Positions 8,677 to 17,344 of a DNA stretch of 64,000 nt are shown one piece after another. The notes under the pieces were generated by a model. That model was given only the letters and a program-made list of their open reading frames with translations. It ran no database searches and was not told where the DNA came from. Position 1 is the first letter of the stretch; the number at the start of each line of letters is the position of its first letter. The stretch lies in assembly GCA_002238825.1 (NCBI GenBank), contig MPNC01000006.1, positions 62,001-126,000 of the forward strand, given 5' to 3'. Source of the DNA: SAR202 cluster bacterium bin87 (GTDB taxonomy: Bacteria > Chloroflexota > Dehalococcoidia > Lucifugimonadales > UBA3495). The position numbers and the translations under genes are program-made.

Positions 8677-10503
8677 ATGACGAAACCTGTTCCCGTTCAA
8701 GTTTCACGAATCGTGATCCTGGCGGTGATGGCGCTGGTCATCGCTGTGGTTTGGGCCTGCGGTGGGTCTGCCGCCGAACCCCAACCGCCGGCGGCCGCGC
8801 CGGCCGCAACGGAAGCGGCCGCGCCCGCCCAGGTCGCAGCCACCGCGGCTCCCGAACCCACCGCCATGCCAGCCATGGCCGACGAAGACGCGGTGCTTCA
8901 CCTGGCCGTTACCCCGCTGCCCCAGGACACCTACCTGCCCTGGCTGGCCACCAGTGGCGGCCATTTGCCCATGCGCCCGATGTGGGAAAACTTGACGACG
9001 ATCAGCCCTGAAACCGGCGTGTCCACCGTTCTTCCTCAGCTGGCCAGGGCATGGGATATCAGCCCCGACGCCAGCGAGTACACCTTCTACCTCCAGGAGG
9101 GTGTCCAAATGCACCACGGCTGGGGTGAGTTCACCGTCAATGACGTGATTCTGACCATTGACCAGCAGACCTCCGACCCGCTGGCCGGATGCAGGTCCGC
9201 AGTCACTCGCTTCATGGGCGCAGACTCCATGACCGAGATGATTGCCAACGGCGACATGGACGTTATTGACGATTACACCTTCACCATGCGGCTGGCGGAG
9301 CCGCAGGTGGACGTGGCTGACTGGTGGTTCAACATCCTGGTGGTTCCCTGCGCCGCGGTTCGCAGTTCCGCTCAGCACGCCGCCCAGGGCGACGCCATGT
9401 TTGAGAACGGCCCCGCTGGCACCGGAGCCTACCAGTTCGTCGCACGGGAACTGAAGGAAACCGCAGAGTTCGAGGCCGTGCCCTACGAACACTGGCGCGT
9501 CAACCCTGAGTTCAAAAGCCTGAAAATCACCTCCTCGTCCGAAGACCTGACCCGCCTGGCGATGCTGCTCACCGGCGAGGCCAATATGGTGGACGTGCCC
9601 AAGGTGCTGCACCAGCAGGCGGTCGCCGAAGGCATGGAGGTGTTTGAAAGCCCGTTGCCCTCGGTCGGGTTGACCATCCTGCCCTTCGGCCAGTATCACC
9701 ATAGCGGGGTGAACTGGAATCCCGATACCGAGCCGTGGACCGCCCCCGGGGAAACCGGGAGGATGGTGCGCGAGGCCATGAACCGGGCCATCAACCGTGA
9801 CCAGATCATCAACGAGCTGTTCAAAGGATTGGGCGAGCCCATGTACAACACCATCTTCCACCAGTCGCTGGAGGGCTGGAACCCACGCTGGGAGGAAGAG
9901 TTCGACGATAAATACGGCTACGACCCGGAACTGGCCAAGCAACTGCTGGACGAGGCCGGCTTCCCCGGCGACAACGGCCAGAACCGCTTCCGCGTCGAGG
10001 TTTACCAGAGCAGCCTGCCCGGACTGCCGGAGACCATCGAGGTGGCGCAGACCGTGGCGCAGTCCCTGCAGGACATCGGCATCTCTGCCGACCTGGTCGA
10101 GGTGGAGTTTGCCCGGGCCCTGGAGGCCTTCCGCGGCCGCCACGACGCACACTTTATTTTGCCCGTGCGCCAGACCATCCGGCAGATCAACGCCAACGCG
10201 CGGATCTATTACTACACCGGCCCCACCGACCCTGAACTTGGTCGCCCCACCGGCGGGGTGGCCTACATTGAAGATCAACTCTACGACGATGTGTACGAGG
10301 CCCTTCTGAAAGAGACGGACCCGGACGAAAGACACCGTCTGACACAGATGATGGGCGACCACGTCTATGACAACTATCGCACCATCCCCATCGTCAACGT
10401 CCGCGCCACCCTGGTAGTCAACCCGGACGAAGTTCTGGAGTACGAGTTCGGCAGCCTCACCGGCGTCTTCGGTCATCTGGAGTACGCCAAGCGGGCCCAG
10501 TAG
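8677..10503 (+). CDS. ABC transporter substrate-binding lipoprotein, family 5 (paralogue 1)
   Basis: This 608-aa extracellular solute-binding lipoprotein is of the peptide/nickel/opine type (SBP_bac_5). A signal peptide ends in the lipobox IAVVWAC, followed by an Ala/Pro linker of about 50 residues and then the binding domain (HLAVTPLPQDT, RPMWENLTTISPETGVS, QLARAWDISPDASEYTFYLQ). ATG 8677 is preceded by GGAGG and directly gives the signal peptide. It is the first of four tandem paralogues, each with its own promoter and hairpin. No permease or ATPase of the Dpp/Opp type is adjacent, so the ligand and transporter partner are unknown. At residues 190-215 it resembles paralogue 4 and at the C-terminus paralogue 3. 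Confidence 0.88.
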   Translation: MTKPVPVQVSRIVILAVMALVIAVVWACGGSAAEPQPPAAAPAATEAAAPAQVAATAAPEPTAMPAMADEDAVLHLAVTPLPQDTYLPWLATSGGHLPMRPMWENLTTISPETGVSTVLPQLARAWDISPDASEYTFYLQEGVQMHHGWGEFTVNDVILTIDQQTSDPLAGCRSAVTRFMGADSMTEMIANGDMDVIDDYTFTMRLAEPQVDVADWWFNILVVPCAAVRSSAQHAAQGDAMFENGPAGTGAYQFVARELKETAEFEAVPYEHWRVNPEFKSLKITSSSEDLTRLAMLLTGEANMVDVPKVLHQQAVAEGMEVFESPLPSVGLTILPFGQYHHSGVNWNPDTEPWTAPGETGRMVREAMNRAINRDQIINELFKGLGEPMYNTIFHQSLEGWNPRWEEEFDDKYGYDPELAKQLLDEAGFPGDNGQNRFRVEVYQSSLPGLPETIEVAQTVAQSLQDIGISADLVEVEFARALEAFRGRHDAHFILPVRQTIRQINANARIYYYTGPTDPELGRPTGGVAYIEDQLYDDVYEALLKETDPDERHRLTQMMGDHVYDNYRTIPIVNVRATLVVNPDEVLEYEFGSLTGVFGHLEYAKRAQ

Positions 10504-10530
10504 GCGCACGACAACATGCGCCCGTCTGTT

Positions 10531-10562
10531 CGGGACGGAACCACGAGTTCCGTCCCGTTTTT
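10531..10562 (+). terminator. Rho-independent terminator after paralogue 1
   Basis: Stem CGGGACGGAA (10531-10540) pairs perfectly with TTCCGTCCCG (10548-10557) across a 7-base loop and is followed by TTTTTG. The same stem terminates paralogue 3. Confidence 0.9.
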
Positions 10563-10620
10563 GTGTCGCAATTCGCAACGGCCTGCTCGGCGACGCCGTG
10601 CCACCCACACCGGCTTCAAC

Positions 10621-10680
10621 TCCGCCGCCGGCCCACGCGACGGTTTCGGCCCCGCCGCCGGCCCACGCGACGGCTTCGAG
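10621..10680. repeat. Two 30-bp tandem units at the edge of the asnS fragment
   Basis: Bases 10621-10650 and 10651-10680 are nearly identical 30-mers built on CCGCCGCCGGCCCACGCGAC plus GG(T/C)TTCG. They precede, and slightly overlap, the duplicated asnS 3' end. They resemble the asnS segment around 8288-8320 (CACGCCGGCTTCGG...), so they are probably an expanded version of it. Confidence 0.6.
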
Positions 10681-10763
10681 CGCACCGTCCGGTTCGCCAC
10701 CGGCATGCGGAACATCCGCGACATCATCGCCTTCCCCCGCACCCCCGCAACGCCGAGTTCTGA
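10672..10763 (+). pseudogene. Duplicated 3' end of asnS
   Basis: About 92 bases match asnS 8317-8408 with only two substitutions and one single-base change or deletion in a C run. They include the motif 3 codons (GCTTCGAGCGCACCGTCC...) and the terminal GCCGAGTTCTGA. The single-base loss shifts the frame. Weaker resemblance may extend upstream through the 30-bp repeats. It has no start and cannot make a synthetase. Distance from this TGA to the next -35 box is 170 bases, the same as from the genuine asnS stop to its downstream -35 box. Confidence 0.85.
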
Positions 10764-10932
10764 CGCGAATTTGCGCACTTTGGCTTTGGTAGTCGCCGAC
10801 GAAATCGGTATCATGTTGGTTTATATTGCTGCGTGAACCTCAGTAATCCGCCTGAAATTGAGGGTTCGAACCTATTGTTACCCTGCCAAAATCTGGATTC
10901 TGTACCCATAAGAATATCACTGTAATTGATAA

Positions 10933-10961
10933 TTGACATGGCGTTTTGGCTTTGATACTGT
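10933..10961 (+). promoter_or_regulatory. Promoter of binding-protein gene 2
   Basis: A perfect TTGACA (10933-10938), a 17-bp spacer and TGA-TACTGT (-10 at 10956-10961) make up the promoter. The upstream GATAAT and downstream CTGG are shared with promoter 3. It lies 69 bases before ATG 11031. Confidence 0.75.
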
Positions 10962-11030
10962 CTGGTCAGAAACGAGCAACTGCAGTATGAACATGCAGTA
11001 TTTCGTAAATTCGTGGCCAGGAGTGATCAA

Positions 11031-12860
11031 ATGTCAAAACGTAGTACGGTCTTTTGGGCGCGTTTCGCAATACTGGTATCGCTGGCAATGACGCTTACCG
11101 CCGTATGGGCTTGCGGCGGCTCCACTGCGCCAGAGGCACAAACCGCGGCCCCCGCCGCGGCCACCGAGGCGCCGGCGGCTCCCGCCCAGGCTGCGGCCAC
11201 CGCCGCGCCCGAGCCCACGGCGATGCCGGCAATGGCCGAGGAGGACAGCTATCTCCACCTGGCGGTGACCCCGCTGCCCCAGGATACTTTCTTCCCCTGG
11301 CTCGCCACCAGCAGCGGCCAGCTCGTCTTCCGGCCCATGTGGGAGAACATAACCACCATCTCGCCCGACACCGGCGTCTCAACCATTCTGCCCCAGCTGG
11401 CGAGGGAGTGGGAGATGAGTCCCGACGCTGGCCAGTACACCTTCTACCTGCAGGAAGGCGTCGAGATGCACCACGGCTGGGGCGAGTTCACGGTCAAGGA
11501 TGTGGTCCTCACCATCGACCAGCAGATGTCCGACCCTCTGGCCGGTTGCAAGGGTCCCCTGAAGAAGTTCATGGGCTTCGATTCCATGACCGAGATGGTC
11601 GACGCCGGCAAGATGGAGATCATCGACGACTACACCTTCCGGATGGATCTGGCCCAGCCCCAGGTGGACGTCGCCGACTGGTGGTTCAACATCCTGGTGA
11701 TCCCCTGCGCCGCCGTCCGCAGCTCGGCCCAGTACGAGGCCGAGGGAGACTCCATGTTTGAAACCGGCCCCGCCGGAACCGGCGCCTTCATGTTCGTAAA
11801 CCGCGAGCTGAAGGAGTACACCGAGTACGAGGCCGTGCCCTACGACCACTGGCGGGTGAACCCCGAGTTCCAGCGCCTGCGCATCAGCACCACCCCCGAG
11901 GACCTCACCCGACTGGCCATGCTGCTCACCGGCGAGGCCAACATGGTGGACGTGCCCAAGGTGCTGCACCAGCAGGCCGTCGACGAGGGCATGGAAGTCT
12001 TCGAAAGCCCCCTGCCCTCCGTTGGCCTGTCCCTCTTCCCGCTGGGTCAGTACTACGTGAGCCAGGTCAACTGGAACCCTGACACCGAGCCGTGGAACGC
12101 TCCCGGAGAAACGGGGAACAAGGTTCGGGAAGCGCTGAACCGCGCCATCAACCGGGAGCAGATCATCAACGAGCTGTTCAAGGGTCGCGGCGAGCCCATG
12201 TACAACACCATCTTCCACCAAACCCTCGAGGGATGGAACCCGCGCTGGGAGGAGGAGTTCGACGAGAGGTACGGCTACGATCCGGAAAGGGCCAAACAGC
12301 TGCTGGACGAGGCTGGCTTCCCCGGCGACAACGGGCAGGACCGCTTCTTCATGGAGGTGTACCAGACCAGCTTGCCCGGCCTGCCGGAGACCATTGAAGT
12401 CGCACAGACAGTTGCGCAGTCCTTTGAGGACATCGGCATCGATGTGAAGTTGGTGGAGGTGGAGTTCGCCCGTGCGCTGGACGCCTTCCGCGACCTGCAC
12501 GACGCCCACTTCCTCCTCCCCGCGCGTCAGACCATCCGGCAGATCAACGCCAACACGCGCATCTACTACTATACCGGGCCCATCGATTCCGACCTGGGGC
12601 GGCCCACCGGGGGCGTTCTGTACATGGAGGGGCAGTTGTACGACGACACCTATGAAAAATTGCTGGTGGAAACCGACCCCCAGGTACGCCACGAACTCAT
12701 CATGAAAATGGGCGACGACATTTACGATACGTACCGCACGATTCCCGTCGTAAACATCCGCTCGACGCTGGTGGCCAACCCCGACGAGGTGGCCGAGTAC
12801 AAGTTCGGCAGCCTCACCGGTGTCTTCGGCCACCTGGAGTACGCCAAGCGGGCCAGGTGA
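11031..12860 (+). CDS. ABC transporter substrate-binding lipoprotein, family 5 (paralogue 2)
   Basis: This 609-aa lipoprotein has the lipobox LTAVWAC, an Ala/Pro/Thr linker of about 50 residues and the same binding domain as its neighbours (HLAVTPLPQDTFFPWLA, RPMWENITTISPDTGVS). ATG 11031 follows AGGAG, and an in-frame GTG at 11013 lies upstream of that site. Near residues 190-215 (KKFMG.DSMTEM.DAGK) it pairs with paralogue 3. The C-terminal stretch (MGDDIYDTYRTIP) and the terminator stem instead pair with paralogue 4, so the gene looks mosaic. It presumably captures an oligopeptide-like or other organic ligand outside the membrane for an importer encoded elsewhere. Confidence 0.88.
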   Translation: MSKRSTVFWARFAILVSLAMTLTAVWACGGSTAPEAQTAAPAAATEAPAAPAQAAATAAPEPTAMPAMAEEDSYLHLAVTPLPQDTFFPWLATSSGQLVFRPMWENITTISPDTGVSTILPQLAREWEMSPDAGQYTFYLQEGVEMHHGWGEFTVKDVVLTIDQQMSDPLAGCKGPLKKFMGFDSMTEMVDAGKMEIIDDYTFRMDLAQPQVDVADWWFNILVIPCAAVRSSAQYEAEGDSMFETGPAGTGAFMFVNRELKEYTEYEAVPYDHWRVNPEFQRLRISTTPEDLTRLAMLLTGEANMVDVPKVLHQQAVDEGMEVFESPLPSVGLSLFPLGQYYVSQVNWNPDTEPWNAPGETGNKVREALNRAINREQIINELFKGRGEPMYNTIFHQTLEGWNPRWEEEFDERYGYDPERAKQLLDEAGFPGDNGQDRFFMEVYQTSLPGLPETIEVAQTVAQSFEDIGIDVKLVEVEFARALDAFRDLHDAHFLLPARQTIRQINANTRIYYYTGPIDSDLGRPTGGVLYMEGQLYDDTYEKLLVETDPQVRHELIMKMGDDIYDTYRTIPVVNIRSTLVANPDEVAEYKFGSLTGVFGHLEYAKRAR

Positions 12861-12892
12861 TCCATCCTGACATCCTCCGAACCCGCAACAAA

Positions 12893-12932
12893 ATCGGGGG
12901 CGTCGGTCGACCGACGCCCCCGATGACCTTTT
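12893..12932 (+). terminator. Terminator after paralogue 2
   Basis: A perfect 32-bp palindrome (16-bp arms, ATCGGGGGCGTCGGTC) at 12893-12924 is followed by GACCTTTT. The GGGGCGTCGGT core is shared with the hairpin after paralogue 4. Confidence 0.8.
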
Positions 12933-13072
12933 AAGGCGTTATATCCGCAAATAGTGAAAGTTTCTGCTAATAAATCTCTGTATTTTGGATGAGAAAAGAC
13001 AGTATTGGCGAGACAATACAAAGCAAACGTTATCGGATGTTATGAGCAGAAATATATTCACTTAATTGATAA

Positions 13073-13101
13073 TTGACATCACAATTTGCTGGTGATACTG
13101 T
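13073..13101 (+). promoter_or_regulatory. Promoter of binding-protein gene 3
   Basis: A perfect TTGACA (13073-13078), a 17-bp spacer and TGA-TACTGT (-10 at 13096-13101) form this promoter. The context TTAATTGATAA before the -35 and CTGG after the -10 nearly equals promoter 2. It lies 69 bases before ATG 13171. Confidence 0.75.
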
Positions 13102-13170
13102 CTGGCGGGAAACGAAAAACCCCGTTATTTACGACGGTCGTTTCGTAGTCGAACGACAGGAGGTCACCCT

Positions 13171-15009
13171 ATGGCAAATATTCGTACGGCTCGCTTGCCG
13201 CGCCCGGCTCGTTTATATCGGATCGCCGTCGCCCTTGTGCTCGTGTTATCGCTGGCAGCCCTCTGGGCCTGCGGAGGTTCCGAGGCCCCGGCTCCGGCGG
13301 CCCCGGCGGCCACCGCCGCCCCGGCAGCCCCGGCTCAGGCTGCGGCAACCGCCGAACCCGAGCCCACCGCCATGCCGGCCATGGCCGACGAGGATAGTTT
13401 CCTCCACCTGGCCGTCACCCCGCTGCCCCAGGACACCTTCTATCCCTGGCTGGCCACCAGCAGCGGCCATCTGGTGTTCCGTCCCATGTGGGAGAACCTG
13501 ACCACCATATCACCGGCAACGGGTGTATCCACCATCCTTCCGCAACTGGCGCGCGAGTGGGACGTCAGCCCTGATGCCAGCGAGTACACCTTCCGCCTGC
13601 AGGAAGGCGTCCAGATGCACTACGGCTGGGGCGAGTTCACCGTCAAGGACGTGGTCCTCACCATTGACCAGCAGATGTCCGACCCGCTGGCCGGCTGCAA
13701 GGCGCCCCTGAAGAAATTCATGGGGTACGACTCCATGACCGAGATGATCGATGCCGGCAAAGCGGAGATCATTGACGACTACACCTTCAAGATGACATTG
13801 GCCCAGCCGCAGGTGGACGTGGCGGACTGGTGGTTCAACATCCTGGTCATCCCGTGCGCCGCCGTGCGCAGCGCGGATCAATACGCGGCCGAGGGCGATG
13901 CCATGTTTGAAAGCGGCCCGGCCGGCACCGGCGGTTACCAGTTCGTCAACCGGGAGCTCAAGGAGTTCACCGAGTACGAAGCGGTGCCCTTTGACCACTG
14001 GCGGGTGAACCCGGAGTTCCAGCGGCTGCGCATCAGCACGACCCCCGAAGACCTGACCCGGCTGGCCCTGTTGTTGACCGGCGAGGCAAACATGGTGGAC
14101 GTGCCCAAGGTGCTGCATCAGCAGGCCATTGACGAGGGCATGGAGGTGTTTGAGAGCCCCCTGCCGACCGTCGGCCTGACCATCGTTCCCCATGGCCAGT
14201 ACTACGTGAGTGAAGCCAACTGGAACCCCGACTCTGAGCCCTGGGCCGCTCCCGGCGAGACCGGTCGGATGGTCCGTGAAGCGATGAACCGGGCCATCAA
14301 CCGTGAGCAGATCGTCAACGAGCTGTTCAAGGGCCGCGGGGAGCCGATGTACAACACCATCTTCCACCCAACACTGGAAGGCTGGAATCCTAGGTGGGAG
14401 GAGGAGTTCGAGGAGAATTACGGCTACGATCCGGAACGGGCCAAGCAGTTGTTGGACGAGGCCGGCTTCCCCGGCGACAACGGCCAGAACCGTTTCTTCT
14501 TGGAGGTCTGGCAGAGCAGCCTGCCCGGGTTGCCCGAGACCATCGAGGTGTCCCAGACCGTTGCCCAGTCCCTTGAGGATATCGGCATTGAGGTGAAGCT
14601 GGTGGAAGTGGAGTTCGCCCGTTCGCTGGACGCCTTCCGCGACCTGCATGATGCCCACTTCATCCAGCCCCTGCGCCAGACCATCCGGCAGATCAACGCC
14701 AACGCCCGCATCTACTACTACACCGGTCCCACCAACCCCGATACGGGCCTCCCCAACGGCGGCGTTATCTATATGGAGCACCAGATCTACGACGACAATT
14801 ACGAGGCGCTGCTGAAAGAAACTGATCCCGCCGAGCGACACCGGCTGGCGCAGGAGATGGGCGATCACATCTACGATAACTATCGCAGCATCCCCATCGT
14901 CAACATCCGCTCCACCCTCGTGGTGAACCCCGACGAGGTGCTGGAGTACGAGTTCGGCAGCCTCACCGGCGTCTTCGGCCACCTGGAGTACGCCAAGCGG
15001 GCCAAGTAA
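13171..15009 (+). CDS. ABC transporter substrate-binding lipoprotein, family 5 (paralogue 3)
   Basis: This 612-aa lipoprotein starts at ATG 13171 behind a strong AGGAGGT. A basic n-region (RTARLPRPARLYR), a hydrophobic core and the lipobox LAALWAC lead into an Ala/Pro linker and the SBP_bac_5 domain. From about residue 350 on (GETGRMVREAMNRAIN, KETDPAERHRLAQ, YEFGSLTGVFGHLEYAK) it follows paralogue 1, and the terminator stem does too. Around residues 190-215 it follows paralogue 2. VWQSS and EVSQTVAQS near residue 440 group it with paralogue 4. These shifting affinities point to conversion among the tandem copies. Confidence 0.88.
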   Translation: MANIRTARLPRPARLYRIAVALVLVLSLAALWACGGSEAPAPAAPAATAAPAAPAQAAATAEPEPTAMPAMADEDSFLHLAVTPLPQDTFYPWLATSSGHLVFRPMWENLTTISPATGVSTILPQLAREWDVSPDASEYTFRLQEGVQMHYGWGEFTVKDVVLTIDQQMSDPLAGCKAPLKKFMGYDSMTEMIDAGKAEIIDDYTFKMTLAQPQVDVADWWFNILVIPCAAVRSADQYAAEGDAMFESGPAGTGGYQFVNRELKEFTEYEAVPFDHWRVNPEFQRLRISTTPEDLTRLALLLTGEANMVDVPKVLHQQAIDEGMEVFESPLPTVGLTIVPHGQYYVSEANWNPDSEPWAAPGETGRMVREAMNRAINREQIVNELFKGRGEPMYNTIFHPTLEGWNPRWEEEFEENYGYDPERAKQLLDEAGFPGDNGQNRFFLEVWQSSLPGLPETIEVSQTVAQSLEDIGIEVKLVEVEFARSLDAFRDLHDAHFIQPLRQTIRQINANARIYYYTGPTNPDTGLPNGGVIYMEHQIYDDNYEALLKETDPAERHRLAQEMGDHIYDNYRSIPIVNIRSTLVVNPDEVLEYEFGSLTGVFGHLEYAKRAK

Positions 15010-15037
15010 ACCGCAAGGCGACACCGGCTGACCCATT

Positions 15038-15069
15038 CGGGACGGAATTCGTCATTCCGTCCCGTTTTT
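15038..15069 (+). terminator. Rho-independent terminator after paralogue 3
   Basis: CGGGACGGAA (15038-15047) pairs with TTCCGTCCCG (15055-15064) and is followed by TTTTTG. Both stem and T tract equal those after paralogue 1; only the loop differs. Confidence 0.9.
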
Positions 15070-15110
15070 GTTGTGTATTATTTCACAAAAAGGACTGATG
15101 ATAATTGTTA

Positions 15111-15139
15111 TTGACAAAGAATAGGTGAACTGCTACGAT
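15111..15139 (+). promoter_or_regulatory. Promoter of binding-protein gene 4
   Basis: A perfect TTGACA (15111-15116), a 17-bp spacer and TGC-TACGAT (-10 at 15134-15139) form an extended -10 promoter. It keeps the architecture of the other three with a diverged spacer, and lies 60 bases before ATG 15200. Confidence 0.7.
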
Positions 15140-15199
15140 TTAAGTAACATAGGCGCAACCGCGGTGCGCGATCCGGCAACGAACGACGGAGGTGTGACC

Positions 15200-17020
15200 A
15201 TGTCCGTTCATCGATTGACCCAACCGTTTCGCACGATTCAACTGCTCCTGTTGTTGCTGGCCCTGCTTGCGGTGTGGGCGTGTGGCCAGGCGGCCGCTCC
15301 CCAGGAGGAAGTCGCCGCCCCAATTCCCGTCGGCGGAGAAGCCGCCAGCTCGGCGTCCACGGCGGTGCCGGCGCCCACCCGTGTGCCCTCCCTGTCCCAA
15401 AGCGAGGCCATGCTCCACCTGGCGGTCACCCCGCTGCCCCAGGACACCTTCTATCCCTGGCTCGCCACCAGCAGCGGCCACCTGGTCTTCCGCCCCATGT
15501 GGGAGAACCTGACCACCATGTCTCCCACAACCGGAGTGTCGGAGGTCTATCCGCAATTGGCCCGGGATTGGGAGATCAGCGCCGATGCCAGCGAGTACAC
15601 CTTCTACCTGCAGGAGGGCGTACAGTTCCACTTCGGTCAGGGCGAGTTCACGGTTGAGGACGTCATATTCACCGCGGACCAGCAGATGTCCGACCCGCTG
15701 GCCGGCTGCAAGGCCACGCTCAGCCGTTTCATGGGCGCCGACTCCATGACCGGGATGATCGAAAACGGCGACATGGAGGTTATCGATGACTACACGTTCA
15801 AGATGACCCTGGCCCGCCCGCAGGTGGACGTCGCGTCCTGGTACTTCAACATCCTACAGATCGGCTGTATGGCCGTGCGCAGCTCGGCCCAGCACGCCGC
15901 CCAGAGCGACGCCATGTTCGAGAGCGGCCCGGCCGGCACTGGCGCCTACCAGTTCGTGAACCGGGAGCTAAAGGAGTACACCCAGTACGAAGCGGTGCCC
16001 TACGACCACTGGAGGGTCAACCCCGAGTTCAAGCAGCTGCGCATCACCACCACTCCGGAGGACCTGACCCGCCTGGCCCTGCTGCTGACCGGCGAGGCCA
16101 ACATGGTGGACGTACCCAAGGTGCTGCACCAGCAGGCCCTTGACGAGGGCATGGAGGTGATCGAAAGCCCGCTGCCCACTGTGGGACTGACCATCCTCCC
16201 CTTTGGTCAGTACTACGTCAGCCAGGTGAACTGGAACCCCGACACCGAGCCGTGGAACGCTCCGGGTGAGACCGGCGCGCTGGTACGGCAGGCCATGAAC
16301 CGCTCCATCGACCGCGAGCAGATCATCAATGAACTGTTCAAGGGCCGGGGCGAGCCGATGTACAACACCATCTTCCACCAGTCTCTCGAGGGTTGGAATC
16401 CCCGCTGGGAAGAGGATTTTGACGACAAGTACGGCTACGACCCCGAAATGTCCCGGCAGCTTCTCGACCAGGCCGGCTTCCCCGGCGACAACGGCCAGAA
16501 CCGTTTCAGCCTGGAGGTCTGGCAGAGCAGCCTGCCCGGATTGCCCGAAACCATCGAGGTGTCCCAGACAGTTGCCCAGTCCTTTGAGGATATCGGCATC
16601 AACGTGAAGCTGGTGGAAGTCGAATTTGCCCGGGCCATCGACGCCTTCCGGGACCGGCACGACGCTCACTTCATACTCCCGGTCCGGCAGACCCTCCGGC
16701 CCATCACCGCCAATGCCCGCATCTACTACTACACCGGCGAAACCAATCCGGAAACGGGCATTCCCGGCGGCGGCGTGGCCTACATGGAAGACCAACTCTA
16801 TGACGATACCTATCACCGGCTCCTGGAGGAAACCGACCCCGCCGAGCGCGAACGCCTGGCCCGGGTGATGGGCGACGACATTTACGACACCTACCGCACC
16901 ATCCCCATCGTCAACATCCGCTCCACCCTGGTGATCGATCCTGACGAGGTGTCCGAGTACATCTTCGGCAGTATCACCGGCGTCTTCGGCCACCTGGAGT
17001 ACGCCAAGGCTGCCAGATAG
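15200..17020 (+). CDS. ABC transporter substrate-binding lipoprotein, family 5 (paralogue 4)
   Basis: This 606-aa lipoprotein is the most divergent of the four. ATG 15200 follows ACGGAGGTG. The signal peptide has a long Leu core and the lipobox LLAVWAC. The linker is shorter and less Ala-rich than in the other copies. Binding-domain landmarks are the same (PLPQDTFYPWLATSS, RPMWENLTTMSPTTGVS, GEANMVDVPKVLHQQA). SRFMGADSMT and NGDM group it with paralogue 1, whereas GDDIYDTYRTIP groups it with paralogue 2. RQTLRPITANARIYYY replaces the RQTIRQINAN shared by the others, a possible specificity change. It ends the tandem array. Confidence 0.87.
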   Translation: MSVHRLTQPFRTIQLLLLLLALLAVWACGQAAAPQEEVAAPIPVGGEAASSASTAVPAPTRVPSLSQSEAMLHLAVTPLPQDTFYPWLATSSGHLVFRPMWENLTTMSPTTGVSEVYPQLARDWEISADASEYTFYLQEGVQFHFGQGEFTVEDVIFTADQQMSDPLAGCKATLSRFMGADSMTGMIENGDMEVIDDYTFKMTLARPQVDVASWYFNILQIGCMAVRSSAQHAAQSDAMFESGPAGTGAYQFVNRELKEYTQYEAVPYDHWRVNPEFKQLRITTTPEDLTRLALLLTGEANMVDVPKVLHQQALDEGMEVIESPLPTVGLTILPFGQYYVSQVNWNPDTEPWNAPGETGALVRQAMNRSIDREQIINELFKGRGEPMYNTIFHQSLEGWNPRWEEDFDDKYGYDPEMSRQLLDQAGFPGDNGQNRFSLEVWQSSLPGLPETIEVSQTVAQSFEDIGINVKLVEVEFARAIDAFRDRHDAHFILPVRQTLRPITANARIYYYTGETNPETGIPGGGVAYMEDQLYDDTYHRLLEETDPAERERLARVMGDDIYDTYRTIPIVNIRSTLVIDPDEVSEYIFGSITGVFGHLEYAKAAR

Positions 17021-17069
17021 CCGGGCTCCATATCGATAGAGCCAGGCAGACAGCAGAGCCAGGCAGACA

Positions 17070-17097
17070 GCGGGGCGTCGGTCATCCGACGCCCCGC
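17070..17097 (+). terminator. Hairpin after paralogue 4
   Basis: A 12-bp stem, GCGGGGCGTCGG with CCGACGCCCCGC, closes a TCAT loop. There is no T tract, so termination efficiency is uncertain. The stem core matches the terminator of paralogue 2. Just upstream, AGCCAGGCAGACAGC is directly repeated. Confidence 0.6.
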
Positions 17098-17101
17098 GCC
17101 T

Positions 17102-17217
17102 GTGCAAAGTCGTTTCATCCGCTCATGGTGAGCCTGTCGAAGGATGTTTCTTGCAAATCGGAGGATGGTTCGACAGGCTTACCATGAGCGGTAAAAGGCT
17201 ATACGGGGACTTTGCAC
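17102..17217. repeat. Family B dispersed element, copy 1
   Basis: The outer inverted ends are GTGCAAAGTC (17102-17111) and GACTTTGCAC (17208-17217). A large inner inverted repeat has arms CGCTCATGGTGAGCCTGTCG at 17120 and its near-complement ending at 17190. A second copy with the same outer and inner arms is at 47787-47917. It has no coding capacity and lies between convergent genes. Confidence 0.75.
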
Positions 17218-17344
17218 CGGCCCTGCCTGATGCCGCGGTTCTTTGCTCCGTCAGGGCGGCGGATGCTAAACTGACCCGGCCGGGAGGAGGGATCCGACCG
17301 GGCCAGCCGCCTGAGTGGGGGCAGGATACGGGGCGCTACCGCCG

